Notes: generated by a model from the sequence alone, not told the origin. Counted from the stretch's first letter, positions 9,845 through 21,972 are shown. The stretch is 64,000 nucleotides of DNA from Voacanga thouarsii (GCA_026120185.1 JANUWF010001491.1:4154001-4218000), one strand, 5' to 3'. Program-made: numbers and translations.

Positions 9845-11760
9845 ATGGGAGCATCCAGGAGTGGAGCATCGAAGCCTCAAGTGAAGGCCAAGGTATTTGC
9901 TCTCAACAGAGAGGAGGTTGGAACCGATGTAGCAGTAGTGGAAGGTACGTTTACTATCCAAGGACGTTCCGCTAATGCATTGATAGATCCTGGCTCTACT
10001 CATTCCTATTTAAACAAGATCTGTGCATGTCATTTGGGTTGAGATGGAGTGGAGCAACCCTTTACTTTATTGGTAAGTACACATTTGGGAAAGATGGTGC
10101 AAGCAGATCGGTATGTACGAAATTGTAAAATTGATGTGGGGAGGGAGATTTGATAGTGTTAGATATTAAGGATTATGATTTGATATTGGGAATGGATTGG
10201 CTAGCAAAGCATGGGGCTAGGGTAGACTGTAAGAATAAATCAGTCCAGTTCATTAAATCGGGTTGTGATGTGTTGGAATTCGATGGCAAGAGAGTGAAAG
10301 AATTGAAGTATTTGATAGTGGGGGCTAAGGCCCGGAAATTGCTGAAGCAAGGATGTCAAGGATACCTAGCTTATGTGATAAATAAGCCCAAGGATCAGTG
10401 CACTCTGGAGGACACTAAGATAGTGAAGGACTTTCCCGATGTGTTCACAGCGGAACTTACTTCCCTACCTCCCAGATGAGAAGTTGAATTCACCATTGAC
10501 CTAGTTCCAGGAGTGGAATTAGTATCTCGGACCCCGTATCGGATGGCACCAACAGAGCTGAAAGAGCTGAAGGAGCAGTTAGAAGAGTTAGTGAAGCAAG
10601 ACTACATCAGACCTAGCACGTCACCCTGGGGAGCACCCATACTGTTTGTGAAGAAGAAGGACGGGACTCTGAGGCTATGTATTGACTATTGGGGCTTGAA
10701 CAATCTGATGATCAAGAACAAGTATCCCCTACCGCTGATTGATGAGTTGTTTAACCATTTACAAGGTTCCAGTTGCTACTCCAAATTAGGCCTGAGGCAA
10801 GGGTACTATCAAGTGTGGATAAAAAAGGAGGATATCCCTAAGACGGCCTTCAACACTAGATATAGACATTATGAGTTCGTGGTAATGCCGTTCAGGGTGA
10901 CCAATGCTCCAGCAGTATTCATGGATTTGATGCATCGCGTGTTTCGGCCCTATTTGGACAAGTCCGTGGTGGTCTTTATCGACGACATTCTAATTTATTC
11001 CAAGAGTCCGGGGGAGCATGCAAAACATTTGAAACTCATATTGGAGAAGCTGCGAGAGCACAAGCTTTTCACCAAGTTTTGCAAGTGTGAGTTCTGGCTG
11101 GAAAGTGTAGCATTTCTTGGCCACATGGTGACCAAGAAGGGAATCAAGGTAGACCCAGCAAAGGTTGAAGCAGTGTCAGACTAGAAGCAACTGGAGAACA
11201 TCACCAAGATTCAAAGCTTTTTGGGATTGGCTGATTACTATAGGAAGTTCATCAAAGGATTTTCAACGCTTGCATTGCCTATGACCCGACTACTGAGAAA
11301 AGATGTTCCATTTGTTTGGAGTGAAAAATGTGAGAAAAGTTTTCAAGAGCTGAAGTGAAGATTGATGACAGCACCAGTGTTGAGTCTACTAGAGGGAGAT
11401 AAGCCTTATGCTTTATATACCAATGCTTCGAATGAAGGATTGGGAGTGGTTTTGATGCAAGACCAGAAGGTGATCGTTTATGCTTCTTCAAAGTTGAGGC
11501 CTCATGAAGTGAACTACCCTATGCATGACCTAGAGTTGGTAGCCATTATATTTGCTCTAAAGAAATGGCAACATTATATGTACAGGGCGAAATATGAAGT
11601 GTTCACTGGCCACAAGAGTCTCAAGTACATCTTTACCCAAAAGGATTTGAATTTGAGACAGTGAAGGTGGATGGAATTTTTAGAAGAGTATTGTAATCCA
11701 ATCAACTATCATCCCGGGAAGGCCAACGTTGTTGCTGATGGCCTGAGCAGAAAAGTTAGT
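9845..11760 (+). pseudogene. pol: chromovirus protease, reverse transcriptase, RNase H
   Basis: Protease: LIDPGSTHSY near 9979-10008 holds the Asp-x-Gly active-site pattern. A frame change lies between about 10042 and 10150, followed by [26 protein letters not shown] at 10621-10665, then [11 protein letters not shown], where the motif-A aspartate is Gly, [12 protein letters not shown] (Gly to Arg in motif B), and FIDD intact near 10978-10989. RNase H: YTNAS near 11417-11431 (expected TDAS, catalytic Asp to Asn), [16 protein letters not shown], and ADGLSRK at about 11734-11754. Stops occur near 10478, 11182, 11356 and 11662. At least two enzyme active sites are damaged. Confidence 0.9.
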
Positions 11761-13303
11761 ATGGCTAGATTAAGAGTGCAGGAGATTCAAGTAGTTCAGG
11801 ATGTGTTGGACAGAAGAGTGGAAGCACAAGAGAATAGAATTGTTGTTAGCAACCTAAAGTTGACACCAGATCTAAGGCAGGAAATTGTGGAAGCTCAGCA
11901 AAGTAGCGCGAAATTTCAGCTTTTAAAAGACAAGGAGCTTAAACAGAAAATCAGTGAATTCTGGCAAGACGAGGCAAGAGTTTTGTATTTTAGGGATCGG
12001 TTGTGTGTTCCCGGAGAGCATCAATTAAAAGATAGGATATTTGGAGAAGCATATAAGCACAAGTACGCCATTCATCCGGGGGAAGTCAAAATGTACCAGG
12101 ATCTAAAGAGGGCCTATTGGTGGCCCGGAATGAAGTAGGATGTGGTTAAATATGTCTCGACATGTCTCACCTGTCAGAAGGTCAAAGTGGAGCATAAGAA
12201 GTCAATAGGACTGTTGCAACCGTTGCCAGTACCTGAATGGAAATTGGAGGAAGTGACCATGGATTTTGTCACCGGACTTCCTATGTCAAGGACCCAGAAG
12301 GACGCCATATGGATGGTAGTGGATCGATTGACCAAATTGGCTCACTTCATACTAGTGAATGTAAGAGATTCTATGGGGAAGTTGGCTCAAACCTATGTGG
12401 GAGAAATAGTCCGTCTCCATGGAGTGCTTTTGAGTATTATGTCTGATCGAGACCCGAGGTATCCCTCTCATTTTTGGGGCAAGTTTTAAGAACCAATAGG
12501 GTTAAGTCTGAAGTCCAGTACGACGGCGCATCCGCAAAACGATGGACAGTCAGAAAGGGTTATACAGATATTAGAAGATATGCTGAGAGCCTGTGTGCTG
12601 GATTTCCAGGATAAGTGGATTGAATGTGTGTCGTACGCGAAATTGTCGTATAATAATAGTTATCAAGCTTCAATTGGGATGGCTCCGTATGAGGCCCTGT
12701 ATGGATGCAAGTGTCAAGTACCGCTATACTGGAGTTGGTTAGAAGATAGACACATAAGCAAAACCAGAAAAGTCTGTGTTCAGGAAATGTTGGATAAAGT
12801 TAAGTTAGTCAGGGAAAGGTTGAAGGCAACTCAGAGCCGACAAAAGAGCTATGTAAATAATAGGCAGAGAGAGTTGGAGTTTCAAGTAGGAGACAGTGTA
12901 TTTCTGAGATTGACGCCGAATAGAGGAATCTTGAAGAACCCGAAAGGTGGGAAGCTGAATCCAAGGTATTTGGGACAATTCCTGATAAAGGAAAGGATTG
13001 GGCTGGTAGCATATCGAATTAGACTTTCCAGATGGATTGACGGGGATTCATGACGTGTTTCAGGTATTGCAGCTAAAGAAGTACAATGCCGATCCCGGTC
13101 ATGTTCTGAATAAGGAGCCGTTGGTGTTGCAACCCGATCTGAGCTATGTGGAGAAACCCGAGCAAATATTGGACCGCAGTATCAAGAATCTCCGGAACAA
13201 GCAGATACCGATGGTAAAAGTTCAGTGGGAGCATCATGGCACGCAAGATGCCACATGGGAATCAGAGGAGTGGGTAAAGCGGAAGTATTTCGATCTGAGA
13301 TAG
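11761..13303 (+). pseudogene. pol: chromovirus integrase with C-terminal chromodomain
   Basis: Integrase HHCC zinc finger: HKYAIHPG near 12058-12081 and CLTCQK near 12163-12180. Catalytic core: TMDFVTGLP (about 12256-12282), MSDRDPRY (about 12440-12463) and NDGQSERV (about 12538-12561), so the DDE triad is kept. GPY/F-like region near 12890-13020. A frame change near 13030 leads to GIHDVFQVLQLKKY, then a chromodomain: EKPEQILDR, then VKVQWEHHGTQDATWE and EEWVKRKYF (about 13150-13300), ending TAG. In chromoviruses this domain is thought to steer integration to marked chromatin. Stops lie near 12136 and 12487. Confidence 0.9.
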
Positions 13304-13321
13304 AGGTATACTTGAATTTCA

Positions 13322-13334
13322 GAGGAGTGGAGGA
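13322..13334 (+). other. polypurine tract of Tekay-like element
   Basis: GAGGAGTGGAGGA lies immediately before the 3' LTR start TGTGAAACCCC. Confidence 0.85.
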
Positions 13335-13578
13335 TGTGAAACCCCAACTAAAACCAACCCTAGAATAAGGGGATGGGATGCATATCATATTTTCTTACAT
13401 GCATAGAAATATTTTTGATGATTTTATGTGCTTTAGATTTGTGATTTGTAGTCTGGATGGCTTAATTGTGCTTAGTGAGTATGAAGGGCAAAATGGTAAT
13501 TTTTACTTAAGGTGGAAATAGGGAGATAGTTTGAGGGTTAAATAGGAAAAATATTTGGGAGAGAAAATAGGAACAAGA

Positions 13579-13647
13579 GTTGTTGTAGTTTAGTGGTTAG
13601 AGCGTTGGAATAAATCCTTGAGGTCTTAAGTTCAAATTCCATCATTT
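13579..13647 (+). other. tRNA-like module in LTR (box A and box B)
   Basis: TAGTTTAGTGGTTAGAGC resembles a tRNA D-arm (box A), and GTTCAAATTCC about 35 bp later resembles the T-arm (box B). Spacing fits a tRNA, but the acceptor stem is not paired, so this is not a functional tRNA gene. It starts 244 bp from the LTR 5' end. Confidence 0.55.
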
Positions 13648-15244
13648 AAGTTTTAGCATGATTAAATTTTATTTTTGATAGGTAGGATACTTTCAGCCTT
13701 GCATGCCTTAGGGAGGAGTAGGGATGTTGTCCTAGGGGAGACATGAAAGGACTATCCTAATTCCACTCTTGTGCCCTACAAAAATCCCTAAGGGATTCAT
13801 ACCCTTTTTGTTCTCTAACTTACCTTAATTCTTGACCAATTAAGTTGCTCAATTTATTCAAGCCATTTTATTTCTAGAAAATTCCAGCAAGCTTCCTTGA
13901 TCTTGGAGTTTCAAAATTACCTATGGGAGGGTAGCATATAGGCCAAAAATGGGGAAGAGTTATGGAAGGTTCCCAAGAAATTAATCTTCAAGGTTGAATC
14001 TTCAAACTCCACCCTATGGGTGATCATCTTCTTCTTGTAGCAAACTGGGAATTTTTTGAGCTTCTTGATCAGTTCAATTGTCGAAACCTTCAGCCATCTC
14101 TCCCTCTCAAATACTGCCAGAAAAATAACCAATTCACTCAGCTTGAAGACTAAAACCTTTAGCCAAAACCGGGCTGCACAAAAGCTGTGCAAACCAGAAA
14201 AATGCCTAGACAGTTTTCACAACTTGGTGAGCCAAGAACCAAGCTGTTTCTTCCACCTTTCCAACCAGCAATTCAACCCTGTATGTCCTACATAAAGAAG
14301 GTTGGAAACCAGCCTTAAAGGACCCTCCAATACCCCTTCAATCCTTCTGCAAGTTGGCTGAAGCATTGCAAAAAAATCTGCACAGAAATTCTAACAAGCC
14401 ATGCGAAAAACTAACAAGAAATTCCAGCCTCGTTTCTTCTTCACCCTTGTCCGAAATTTACTCCATTTTTTCTGTAAAACCAACCTTAGTCAGCCATGAA
14501 CTAAGCTTCATCATCTTCTCCATTGGTCTGCTTGAATGAAGCTCCATGGCTGCTCCTAAAATCCCTCCATCAATCACTACAATCAAGCCATCAATTAGAG
14601 TCCAAAATTCCAACAAATTATTCCAACAAACTACCATGGATTAAGCCTCAACTATCCAAAAAATTCCTTCACCATTGCACTCCATAATTTGGCCACCCTA
14701 TAGCTTTTTCAGGCACCATTCATCTCAGCAAAATCCCAGCCAAACAGTCGGCCATTGAAACTCACAAAAGACCTCCTTCAACCAAGAAATTCTTACCATA
14801 CTTGCTACCATAATTCACTCCCTAAATTTCTACTTTTGAATTTCAAACAACCAGCTTTCTATCTTCTCCCAAATCAGAAAATGAATTACCAGAATTCCCT
14901 AATCCATTCAGCCACCCTTCCTAAGCAAAATTTTATCCAGCTTTCTTCTATTCTCTCCATTCTCTTCAAATCTCCTAGAACACCAAGAACACACACCACC
15001 ATTCTCCACGCCTAAGACCACTCTAAACCCCTTCAATCTTCTCCAGAAACTCCAAATCACACCTACTCATCCTCTTGAATCCATTTCTGCAATTTATAAC
15101 ATCAAAAACTAAAATCAAGATTTTACTTTTGGATAAAAAACAAGAATTTTCATTGAAGACTCAAGAACATTCTCAAGGTAAGAATGAACGATTATGTTCA
15201 TCTTCCTTCCTCTTCAACCATTGATGAAATATACTAATAATCTT

Positions 15245-15255
<11 letters not shown>

Positions 15256-15310
<55 letters not shown>
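15256..15310 (+). repeat. (CT)n microsatellite in LTR
   Basis: CT dinucleotide run at the position matching 5561-5599 in the 5' LTR, but longer, so the tract has changed length since insertion. Confidence 0.95.
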
Positions 15311-15312
<2 letters not shown>

Positions 15313-17330
15313 CCGAATGGTTACTCCAACCACAGCCATTTTCCTTCTTTCTCCTTGGACGGATCAAGCTTTCCAAGCATGAGGATTCTTTCCAAACTTC
15401 TTCAAGGTAGTCATCATTCATGTAAGTCTCTTCAATCTTCTCTTCAAATTCGAGATTCATGTCTCTTGGATGTAGTTGGATGTGGATGGAATATATTTGG
15501 AGATTAAGTATGTGTTTATATGATGGAGTTGGGATTGAAGCATGAGAATGAATGTGTTTATATGACGGAGTTGGGATTGATGCATGAGGATGATTGGTCT
15601 TGGTTGAATTTTATGATGTTTTAGGGTTTGTTGCATGTCTTTATGTCGTGAGTAGTATGAATGATTAAGTATGATAGATATTATGTCACCATTGGTGAAT
15701 AGGGTTTTATGATAATGTGTCCATGTTGAAGCCATGAATATGAATATGTTTAGTGGAGTTTGGTTCATGTGTTGGTAGATTTGGATCTATGGTTTTATTC
15801 ATGATTTGTATGGTTTGTTGATTGGTATAGAGTGTATGTTCATGTTTATGGATAGCAATAGGAAATTATGATCATTACCTTGTTGTTCCTAATCTATTTA
15901 AATTAGCCAATTTTATTTCATTAATAAAAAAAATTAATACTATATTTCTTCTAGAGATTTCGAAAACCCTAGGAAAATGTGGATTTGGATTGTTATATGA
16001 AATAATGATATTTTAACCAAATAAATGATATCTTTTATGAAAATTAAAATATAAAAATATTATATATAATAATAACATTAAATAAAACCTTTTATATAAA
16101 TAATCATGATAGGTAAAATATTAATCCTGTAAGTCATATATTCATAAATACTAGTAAAAAATTATCTATTATCCTTTTAATCAAACATATTAAATTTTAC
16201 TTAATAATAATTTTATTTACCAATTATTTTTAACCATTAATTATTAATAGATTATTATTTTAAATAATATCATCAAGGACCTAGGACCATTCATCAAATA
16301 AATCCTAGTTTATTTATAGCAAGACTTAAACCTACAACTTATTAGTAACTATTTCACAAACCCTAGTTATTTTATTATCAAGCTAGATTCATTTTGTAAA
16401 ATCCTTTTGATTATCTAGCCTTAAAGTCTGGAACAGTAGGGTCATGATTGTAGTAATTGGAGTTACGATTATTTATGAAAGCAAATTTTGCCTTGAGTTT
16501 GATTATGGCTTATGTTTACCCCAGACGTGGTTAGGTAAGCTTTTGGAGATCTTTAATTGATCTCGAGCAAAGGATCAGTTAAGCTCCTGCATAAAACTTG
16601 TTTGTTGTAAAAGGTTACTATGGCAAGCTAAACACGAAGTATGTGAACACTGATTTGGTAAAGGCAATTAAGGACTATTTCCTTTCTTGTTTTAGTCAAA
16701 CTAATTATTTGAAAATGAACAAGCAGTTTTACTCAAACACTAAACTATTTCTAAACCTGATTTTGACAAAGACTTTAGAAACCCTTGATTGCCATTTTCA
16801 AGTAAAGCTATGTTTTACCAGTTTTCTCGCAAGTGAGATAATCATCGTTGAGTACTCAATAAGGGTAGGCTAGTAGTACTAGTTTTGAAGAGCAAGAGCG
16901 AGTCTTCAGGCAGGAGGCCACCTCCAGAAGATGAACTCAACTTAGAGAAACGTTAGTACTACTTAGTCATGCTGGTCCGAGCTAGCAAGTTTCAGTCACG
17001 TGGACTCTGTGTTACCGGAGTGGACAACCGATTTTGTTTGGGTGTGGAGAAGGAGGAGTATTTTATCTGGTAGGCCGATCACCTACCTTTTTGTCAGTCT
17101 ACACATAATGTGGCATTCTGACCTTTGTATAGTTATGGGGCCTAACGTGTGGTAACCCATGGTCGCCCGTTTGAGTGGTTGATTTTGTTGTACATGTATG
17201 GTTGGAAAGCCAAAACGCCACTCTTGATTTTTAGATTGCTTATTACTTGCCAATACTTTTTCTTATGAAGTTCTTACATCTTACATACATGTACTGTTTC
17301 ACTGAACACTCCAAGCACACACGGACTTAC

Positions 17331-17346
17331 TGAGATTTTTATCTCA
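17331..17346 (+). other. conserved stem-loop near LTR 3' end
   Basis: TGAGAT-TTTT-ATCTCA forms a 6-bp perfect hairpin 287 bp before the LTR end. The same stem occurs at 7622-7637, 52279-52294, 35250-35265 (reverse), 27037-27052 (reverse, 5 bp) and 39321-39337 (loop changed). Confidence 0.5.
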
Positions 17347-17633
17347 TCACCCTTTTTACCATGATTTCAAGTCGATCTTGCTGTGGGGTTAAGTAGCTAG
17401 TTGTTGCCTGCTTGGAAGATATTCTGTTATTCATTTTATGTAATGCTTTGGGAGTTGAGAGTGAACAATTTTCTTTTATTTCGGATTTGTTCTTGAATTT
17501 CTGGGTTGTAATAAGTTTCAAATTTCAAAGTATTGTTTAAATTTTTGTTGTGTATCATAGTTATAAAGACCCATTGCCCTTTGGACGGGGTGACATCCCC
17601 AGTCCTGTTGGGCCTTGGTAGCAGGGTGTTACA

Positions 17634-18087
17634 TTTGTCTTGTGTTTTTCTTATCTTTATAACTCCCTTGAAACCAAAAATTTTAGCTTGAGAAGTCTTG
17701 TTCGTGTAGATTTTAGAAAATACCAAAATCCTTTAGAAGATACCAAATTCGTGCACAAAATCACCGCTGTATAGATCGGACCTGGCGTCGAGTTACTTCG
17801 GTCTACCAGGCACCAAGTGCATTATGGTTTCCTCATGGACGTTTGCTCTATTTTTTTTCCAGAGCAGACCTAGCACCTAGTGCTTTAGATTGACCGGGGT
17901 GCCTAGTCAAGTTTGGAAATTTATACTTTTTTCTCAAAATCTCTTAAATCCTGCACAAATTTATCTAAAATACTATCCACAAGAAAAATATCAAATAGGA
18001 AGGAATATGCCTAGTTATTTCATCAAAAGATCTCAAATTAGTCTCAAATAACTAGGAAAATAGTGATGAATATAGCCCCTATAATTT
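17634..18087 (-). repeat. reversed Athila-type LTR fragment
   Basis: The last ~150 bp, including CCTAGTTATTTCATC, AATAACTAGGAAAA and TAGCCCCTAT, closely resemble the ends of element E's LTRs at 41540-41627 and 46250-46332 in the same orientation. The first part contains a GC-rich stretch with repeated CACC/GGTGCC strings (about 17765-17925). Only part of an LTR is present. The Tekay-like element abuts it on the left. Confidence 0.6.
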
Positions 18088-20984
18088 TGATAAGACTAGA
18101 AGAAGAGATAATTGAGATATCTCTCTGGTAATTTTGAAACACAGTGCTTTCGGTTCTACTAGGCATAAGGTATTGTAGTGTCTTTTAGAAGATACGAGAA
18201 CTACAAAAGTTTTTTATGTTTAGAATTCTCTCTGTCTATGCATCTCTCGTCACAGTCTCTCTGATAAACAGAAAGAAACACAGTTTTTCCTTCATAGCTA
18301 TTGACTAGCAGTTCGTCGGGAAATTAAATTGTTGTTCCTTTTCCCTGGTTGCTTTCACCAGAAAGGTATTGGTAGGGGAAACATTTCGAAATGATGTAAG
18401 CATGCGTACATGCAAAGACGAAGTTGTCGACTCGTAGGATTGTCACCGGGCTCTTCTCTACAATTTCTAGAAGTTGATCGATTATCTACATCACCATCGT
18501 CACAGCCTAAACAGATAAAACGTAGAGATATAAATTTTATATTGCTTCCGTCTCTATATTTTTTGCCGTCAGAGCACGGCCGGTGCCGGCAGTGATCTAC
18601 GGAACTGGTACCAACCCTGATTTGGAGAATAGAGGAATTTTTGGTAAAAAAATAGAGCACAATTAGGCTAACTAGAGCACAGCCGGCACCGGCTCTACTC
18701 TGTCCTATGTTAGCAAGTTTCGAAACACGGTACTTCTAGTTCTATTAGGCGTCAGGCTTTGTAGTGTCTTTTAGAAGATACGAGAACTAAAAAAGTTTTT
18801 TATGTTGAGAATTCTCTCTGTTTGTACATCTCTCGTCACTGTCTCTCTGATAAATAGAAAGAAACACGATTTTTCTGTGATTCCTACCGATTAGTAGTTT
18901 GTCAGGAAATTAAAATCGTTATTCGTTTTCCCTGGTTGTTTTCATCGGAAATGTATTGGTATAGGAAACATTCTGGAATACTGTAAGCATGCATACATGC
19001 TAAGATGAAGTCATCAGCTTGTAGGACTATCACCAGGCTCTTCTCTACAATTTCCAAAGATTGATCGATTATCTACATCACCATCTTCACAGCCTAAACA
19101 GATAAAATGTAGAGATATAAATTTTATATTGCTTCCGTTGCTATATTTTTTTTGCCATCAGAGCGCGGCCAGTGTCGGCAGTGACCTACGAAACTGGCAC
19201 GGGCCTTGATCTGGAGAACAGAGGAATTTTTGGTAAAAAAAATAGAGCACGACCGTGCAAACCAGAGCACAACCGGCGACGACTCTACTCTCCCCATGTC
19301 AGCAAGTTTTGAAATGTGATGCTTCTAGTTCTATTAGGCGTAATGCTTTGTAGTGTCTTTTAAAAGATACGAGAACTACAAAAGTTTTTTATGTTGAGAA
19401 TTCTCTCTGTCTGTGCATCTCTTGTCACTGTCTCTCTGATAAACTGAAAGAAACATGGTTTTTCTGGATAGCTACTGATTAGTAGTTCATCAAGAAATTA
19501 AAATCATCATTCCTTTTCCATGGTTTCTTTCACCGGAAAGGTATTGGTAGAGGAAACATTTCAGAATGCTATAAGCATGCGTACATGTAAAGACGAAGTC
19601 GTCAGCTCGTAGGATTGTCACCGGGGTCTTCTCTACAATTTCCAAAGATTGATTGATTGTCTACATAACCATCTTCACAACCTAAATAGATAACACGCAG
19701 AGATATAAATTTTGTATTGTTTCTGTTGCTACATTTTTTTTGCCGTCGGAGCACGGCTCCCGCCGGCAATGACACACGGAACTAGCACAAGCCCTAATCT
19801 GAAGAACAAAGGAATTTTTGGTAAAAAAATAGAGCACGACCGGGCTAACCAAATCACAACCGGCATCAGCTCTGCTTTGTCCCATGTCAGCAAGTTTTTC
19901 TATTATGCACTGATTTGGTAATTTCCCTAGAGTTTTGGTATTTTCTAATCTCTACTCAGCCTGGAACTCTTAAGGAATCAATTTTGGCCTCTTAGAAGCC
20001 TAGTTAAACAAGAAAAACACAAGAAAATGGTATAAATCTAAGGATCAAAGTTGCTAATCACTCATAAAAGCTGAAGATTCATCATTCAAGGAGCATTATT
20101 CAAAAATGGTTTCCAAAGAGAAAAATGAGGGCTTGTCTATTAATTATTTCTTTTACCTTTGGTTTCTTTTTCTAGAATAATGATGTAATTAGTGTTTTCA
20201 TTATAATTTGACATTGTTTTTTGTATTCATTATTTCTTGAATTAATTTAGTCTTTTTGATCAATTAATTATTCATCTTGGAATTTGATTACTTGTTTTTC
20301 TTATCAAATTGATTGGTTGATTTTTGTTATTAACTTTCTTGACAAAGGGGTTGATAATGACTTCAATTAATTAATTTCAAATTTGGTATCTCTTAAATTG
20401 CTTAAAAAGGGGGTTAATTGTCAAGAACTTAGATAATCAAAGGTTAGTTGTTTATTGCTAGAATACGGATTCATTGACTAATTTCATAGTTTAAATCACC
20501 TAGAATATAGGGATCTATATGAGGATTTATTTTAATGCATCTTTTAAGTTAGACTAGTGAGATAGAATATATCCATTTAGTTGCTTAGAAGATAGGGAAT
20601 CATGTCATGCTAATGAAGTGGTTCTAATTTACTCATTCATGAGACCAAGATAATAATTGATTGTGATTTTTCCTAAATGATTCATTGTCATGTTTTCAAG
20701 AATATTTGTTTAATTATATATTCTTTCATCCTTGAGTTGTATATATTTTTCTTCATTTTTCTCTTTATGATTTTATCATTTTATTGGGTCGGTTAAATAA
20801 CAAATCAAAAGTGGTTAGTGTGTACTTGTTCCTTTGATGATTGATACTCGTTAATTCCCTATACTATGCTTGTGATGTGTATACCAACCCGTATGTATAT
20901 TTTGGGATTAATGTTTTAAATAAAACTTAGATAATGGATGGATTTAAATTTAACGATTTTTATATACCTTAAATTTATGCATCA
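18088..20984 (+). repeat. 5' LTR of element D, enlarged by tandem repeats
   Basis: A TGATAAG start at 18088 is a guess; the ATCA end at 20984 is supported by the primer binding site that follows. From about 20100 on, it matches (by eye) the reverse complement of element E's LTRs (for example GAGGGCTTGTCTAT and TTTGACATTGTTTT). The U3 part holds three ~587-bp tandem units not seen in E. Confidence 0.5.
18136..19899 (+). repeat. three tandem copies of a ~587-bp unit
   Basis: Units begin at about 18136, 18722 and 19311 (spacing 586 and 589) and each ends with a version of CCATGTCAGCAAGTTT. Each contains ACGAGAACTA, AGTTTTTTATG, a GATATAAATTTT string and a GC-rich segment with CCGGC repeats near its end. 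The copies are clearly diverged. ORFs such as the reverse one at 18355-18660 recur with the unit and are not convincing genes. Confidence 0.85.
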
Positions 20985-20990
20985 AGTTTT

Positions 20991-21009
20991 TAGCATCGTT
21001 GTCGGGGAA
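20991..21009 (+). other. primer binding site of element D (Athila type)
   Basis: TAGCATCGTTGTCGGGGAA is a decayed form of the TGGCGCCGTTGCCGGGGA motif typical of Athila-type elements. It follows ATCAAGTTTT as in element E. Confidence 0.7.
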
Positions 21010-21705
21010 TAATTTCATGAAAGCAATGATTTAATTGATTTAACCATGTTTATATGTCCATATGTCTCTATGTAAATATGTATATATGTTCTTTTTATGT
21101 AAATAGGTGTTATATCTTGTTGTTTGCAACATTGTGTGACTTAATTGACTAGCTTAGTTCATGTTGTACTTGTAAAGTCACTAACTTTTGTGTTTAGGTA
21201 GTTTGTGAATATATCTACTATGTGTGCTTTTCTTTTCTTTATTTTTCTATTTTTTGTTTTTCTCATTTGTTTTATTCTTTTTTTTTGTTTTTCTATTATT
21301 TTTGTTTGTTTTTATTTTTATTTTCAATTTGATTTTTATTTTTCTTCGAGTGCGAGATGGACATCATCATGGACAATTACTTTTGGAAATAAGTTAAAAG
21401 GAGCTACAATAATGAGAATTTGGCAAAGTTGCAAGCTCAGATCGATTATGAGATGTCACTTGAAGCCTCAGCGCATTCTTTGTCGCCAATACAAATTTAT
21501 CTGTTAATTGGCATGAAGAAGCATCCCAACAAATAAGCTCTACAAGAACACAACTAGCCAAGTTAGTTGAAGATGCCCTAATGGCCCATATATTTGAACA
21601 AGGGAATCCCCAGTGAAGGGAGAGAAGATATAAGGCACAATTGCCTAATGTGAAAAGAAAGGTATTCGATTCTCCTCTATATGATAATATTTTTAATTTT
21701 TTTTT

Positions 21706-21972
21706 TTGTTACATGATTTCTTAGGCTCCTCTCTATTCATGGAGGACAACAGTCCAAATGATGATGTATGGAATTTAACATGTCTCAAGGAGTTGGATTT
21801 TTCCATGATGTATCATAAGAAACCCTTGAAGGATATTCACAAATTCTACCCTTCACCCCAATTTCAGAGAGGTAGCTTGGTATTTGTAGATGGGTTGAAA
21901 AGTAAGAATTTCTTAATCCCATCATTAAAATCTACACTACTAGGTTTAAAGGGGAATTTTAATTGCGACTAA
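21706..21972 (+). CDS. small conserved ORF of element D
   Basis: An 88-residue ORF with no motif I recognise. It clearly matches the ORF at 43831-44148 on the reverse strand in element E. Shared strings include HDFLGSSLF, a central DV..L...KELD, KK.L.D, LVFVD and KSK.F.IPSL, and both end in LKG. Upstream (about 21390-21540) both elements also share a broken coding-like stretch with SFVAN...WHEEA strings. Conservation of amino acids in two diverged elements without pol suggests the ORF once had a role, perhaps a gag remnant. The start codon choice is arbitrary; homology begins at residue 3. Confidence 0.45.
   Translation: MLHDFLGSSLFMEDNSPNDDVWNLTCLKELDFSMMYHKKPLKDIHKFYPSPQFQRGSLVFVDGLKSKNFLIPSLKSTLLGLKGNFNCD

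Larger units (their letters stand above)
4881..17633 (+). mobile_element. Ty3/gypsy chromovirus, Tekay/Del-like, with truncated 5' LTR
   Basis: The structure is 5' LTR (truncated) 4881-7924, tRNA-iMet PBS 7927, an acidic upstream ORF, gag, protease, RT, RNase H, integrase, chromodomain, polypurine tract and 3' LTR 13335-17633. RT before integrase plus a C-terminal chromodomain identifies a chromovirus. LTRs above 4 kb and the internal layout suggest the Tekay/Del lineage. The 5' LTR lacks about the first 1.2 kb present in the 3' LTR, so no left TSD can be read; the right flank is TTTGT (17634-17638). In the few lines I compared, the two LTRs differ at roughly 5-8% of positions, so this is an old insertion. 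All ORFs are interrupted. Confidence 0.92.
13335..17633 (+). repeat. 3' LTR of Tekay-like element (4299 bp)
   Basis: Starts TGTGAAACCCC after the polypurine tract and ends GGGTGTTACA. It contains, in order: a tRNA-like module (13579-13647), a TATA-like TTTATAA near 15092, a donor-like site AAG/GTAAG near 15178, a CT microsatellite, an AT-rich block (about 15900-16280) and a stem-loop (17331-17346). It is the most complete copy of this LTR type here. Short ORFs such as 14755-15015 also occur in the 5' LTR, but only because the LTRs are similar. Confidence 0.93.

Noticed and set aside
18136..19899. CRISPR-like or satellite array
   Set aside because: Units are ~587 bp, only three, diverged, without spacers, and lie inside an LTR of a plant element.
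21205..21507. 100-codon ORF with a Phe-rich membrane-like start in element D
   Set aside because: The N-terminal part is a T-rich tract; the frame differs from the coding-like stretch shared with element E.
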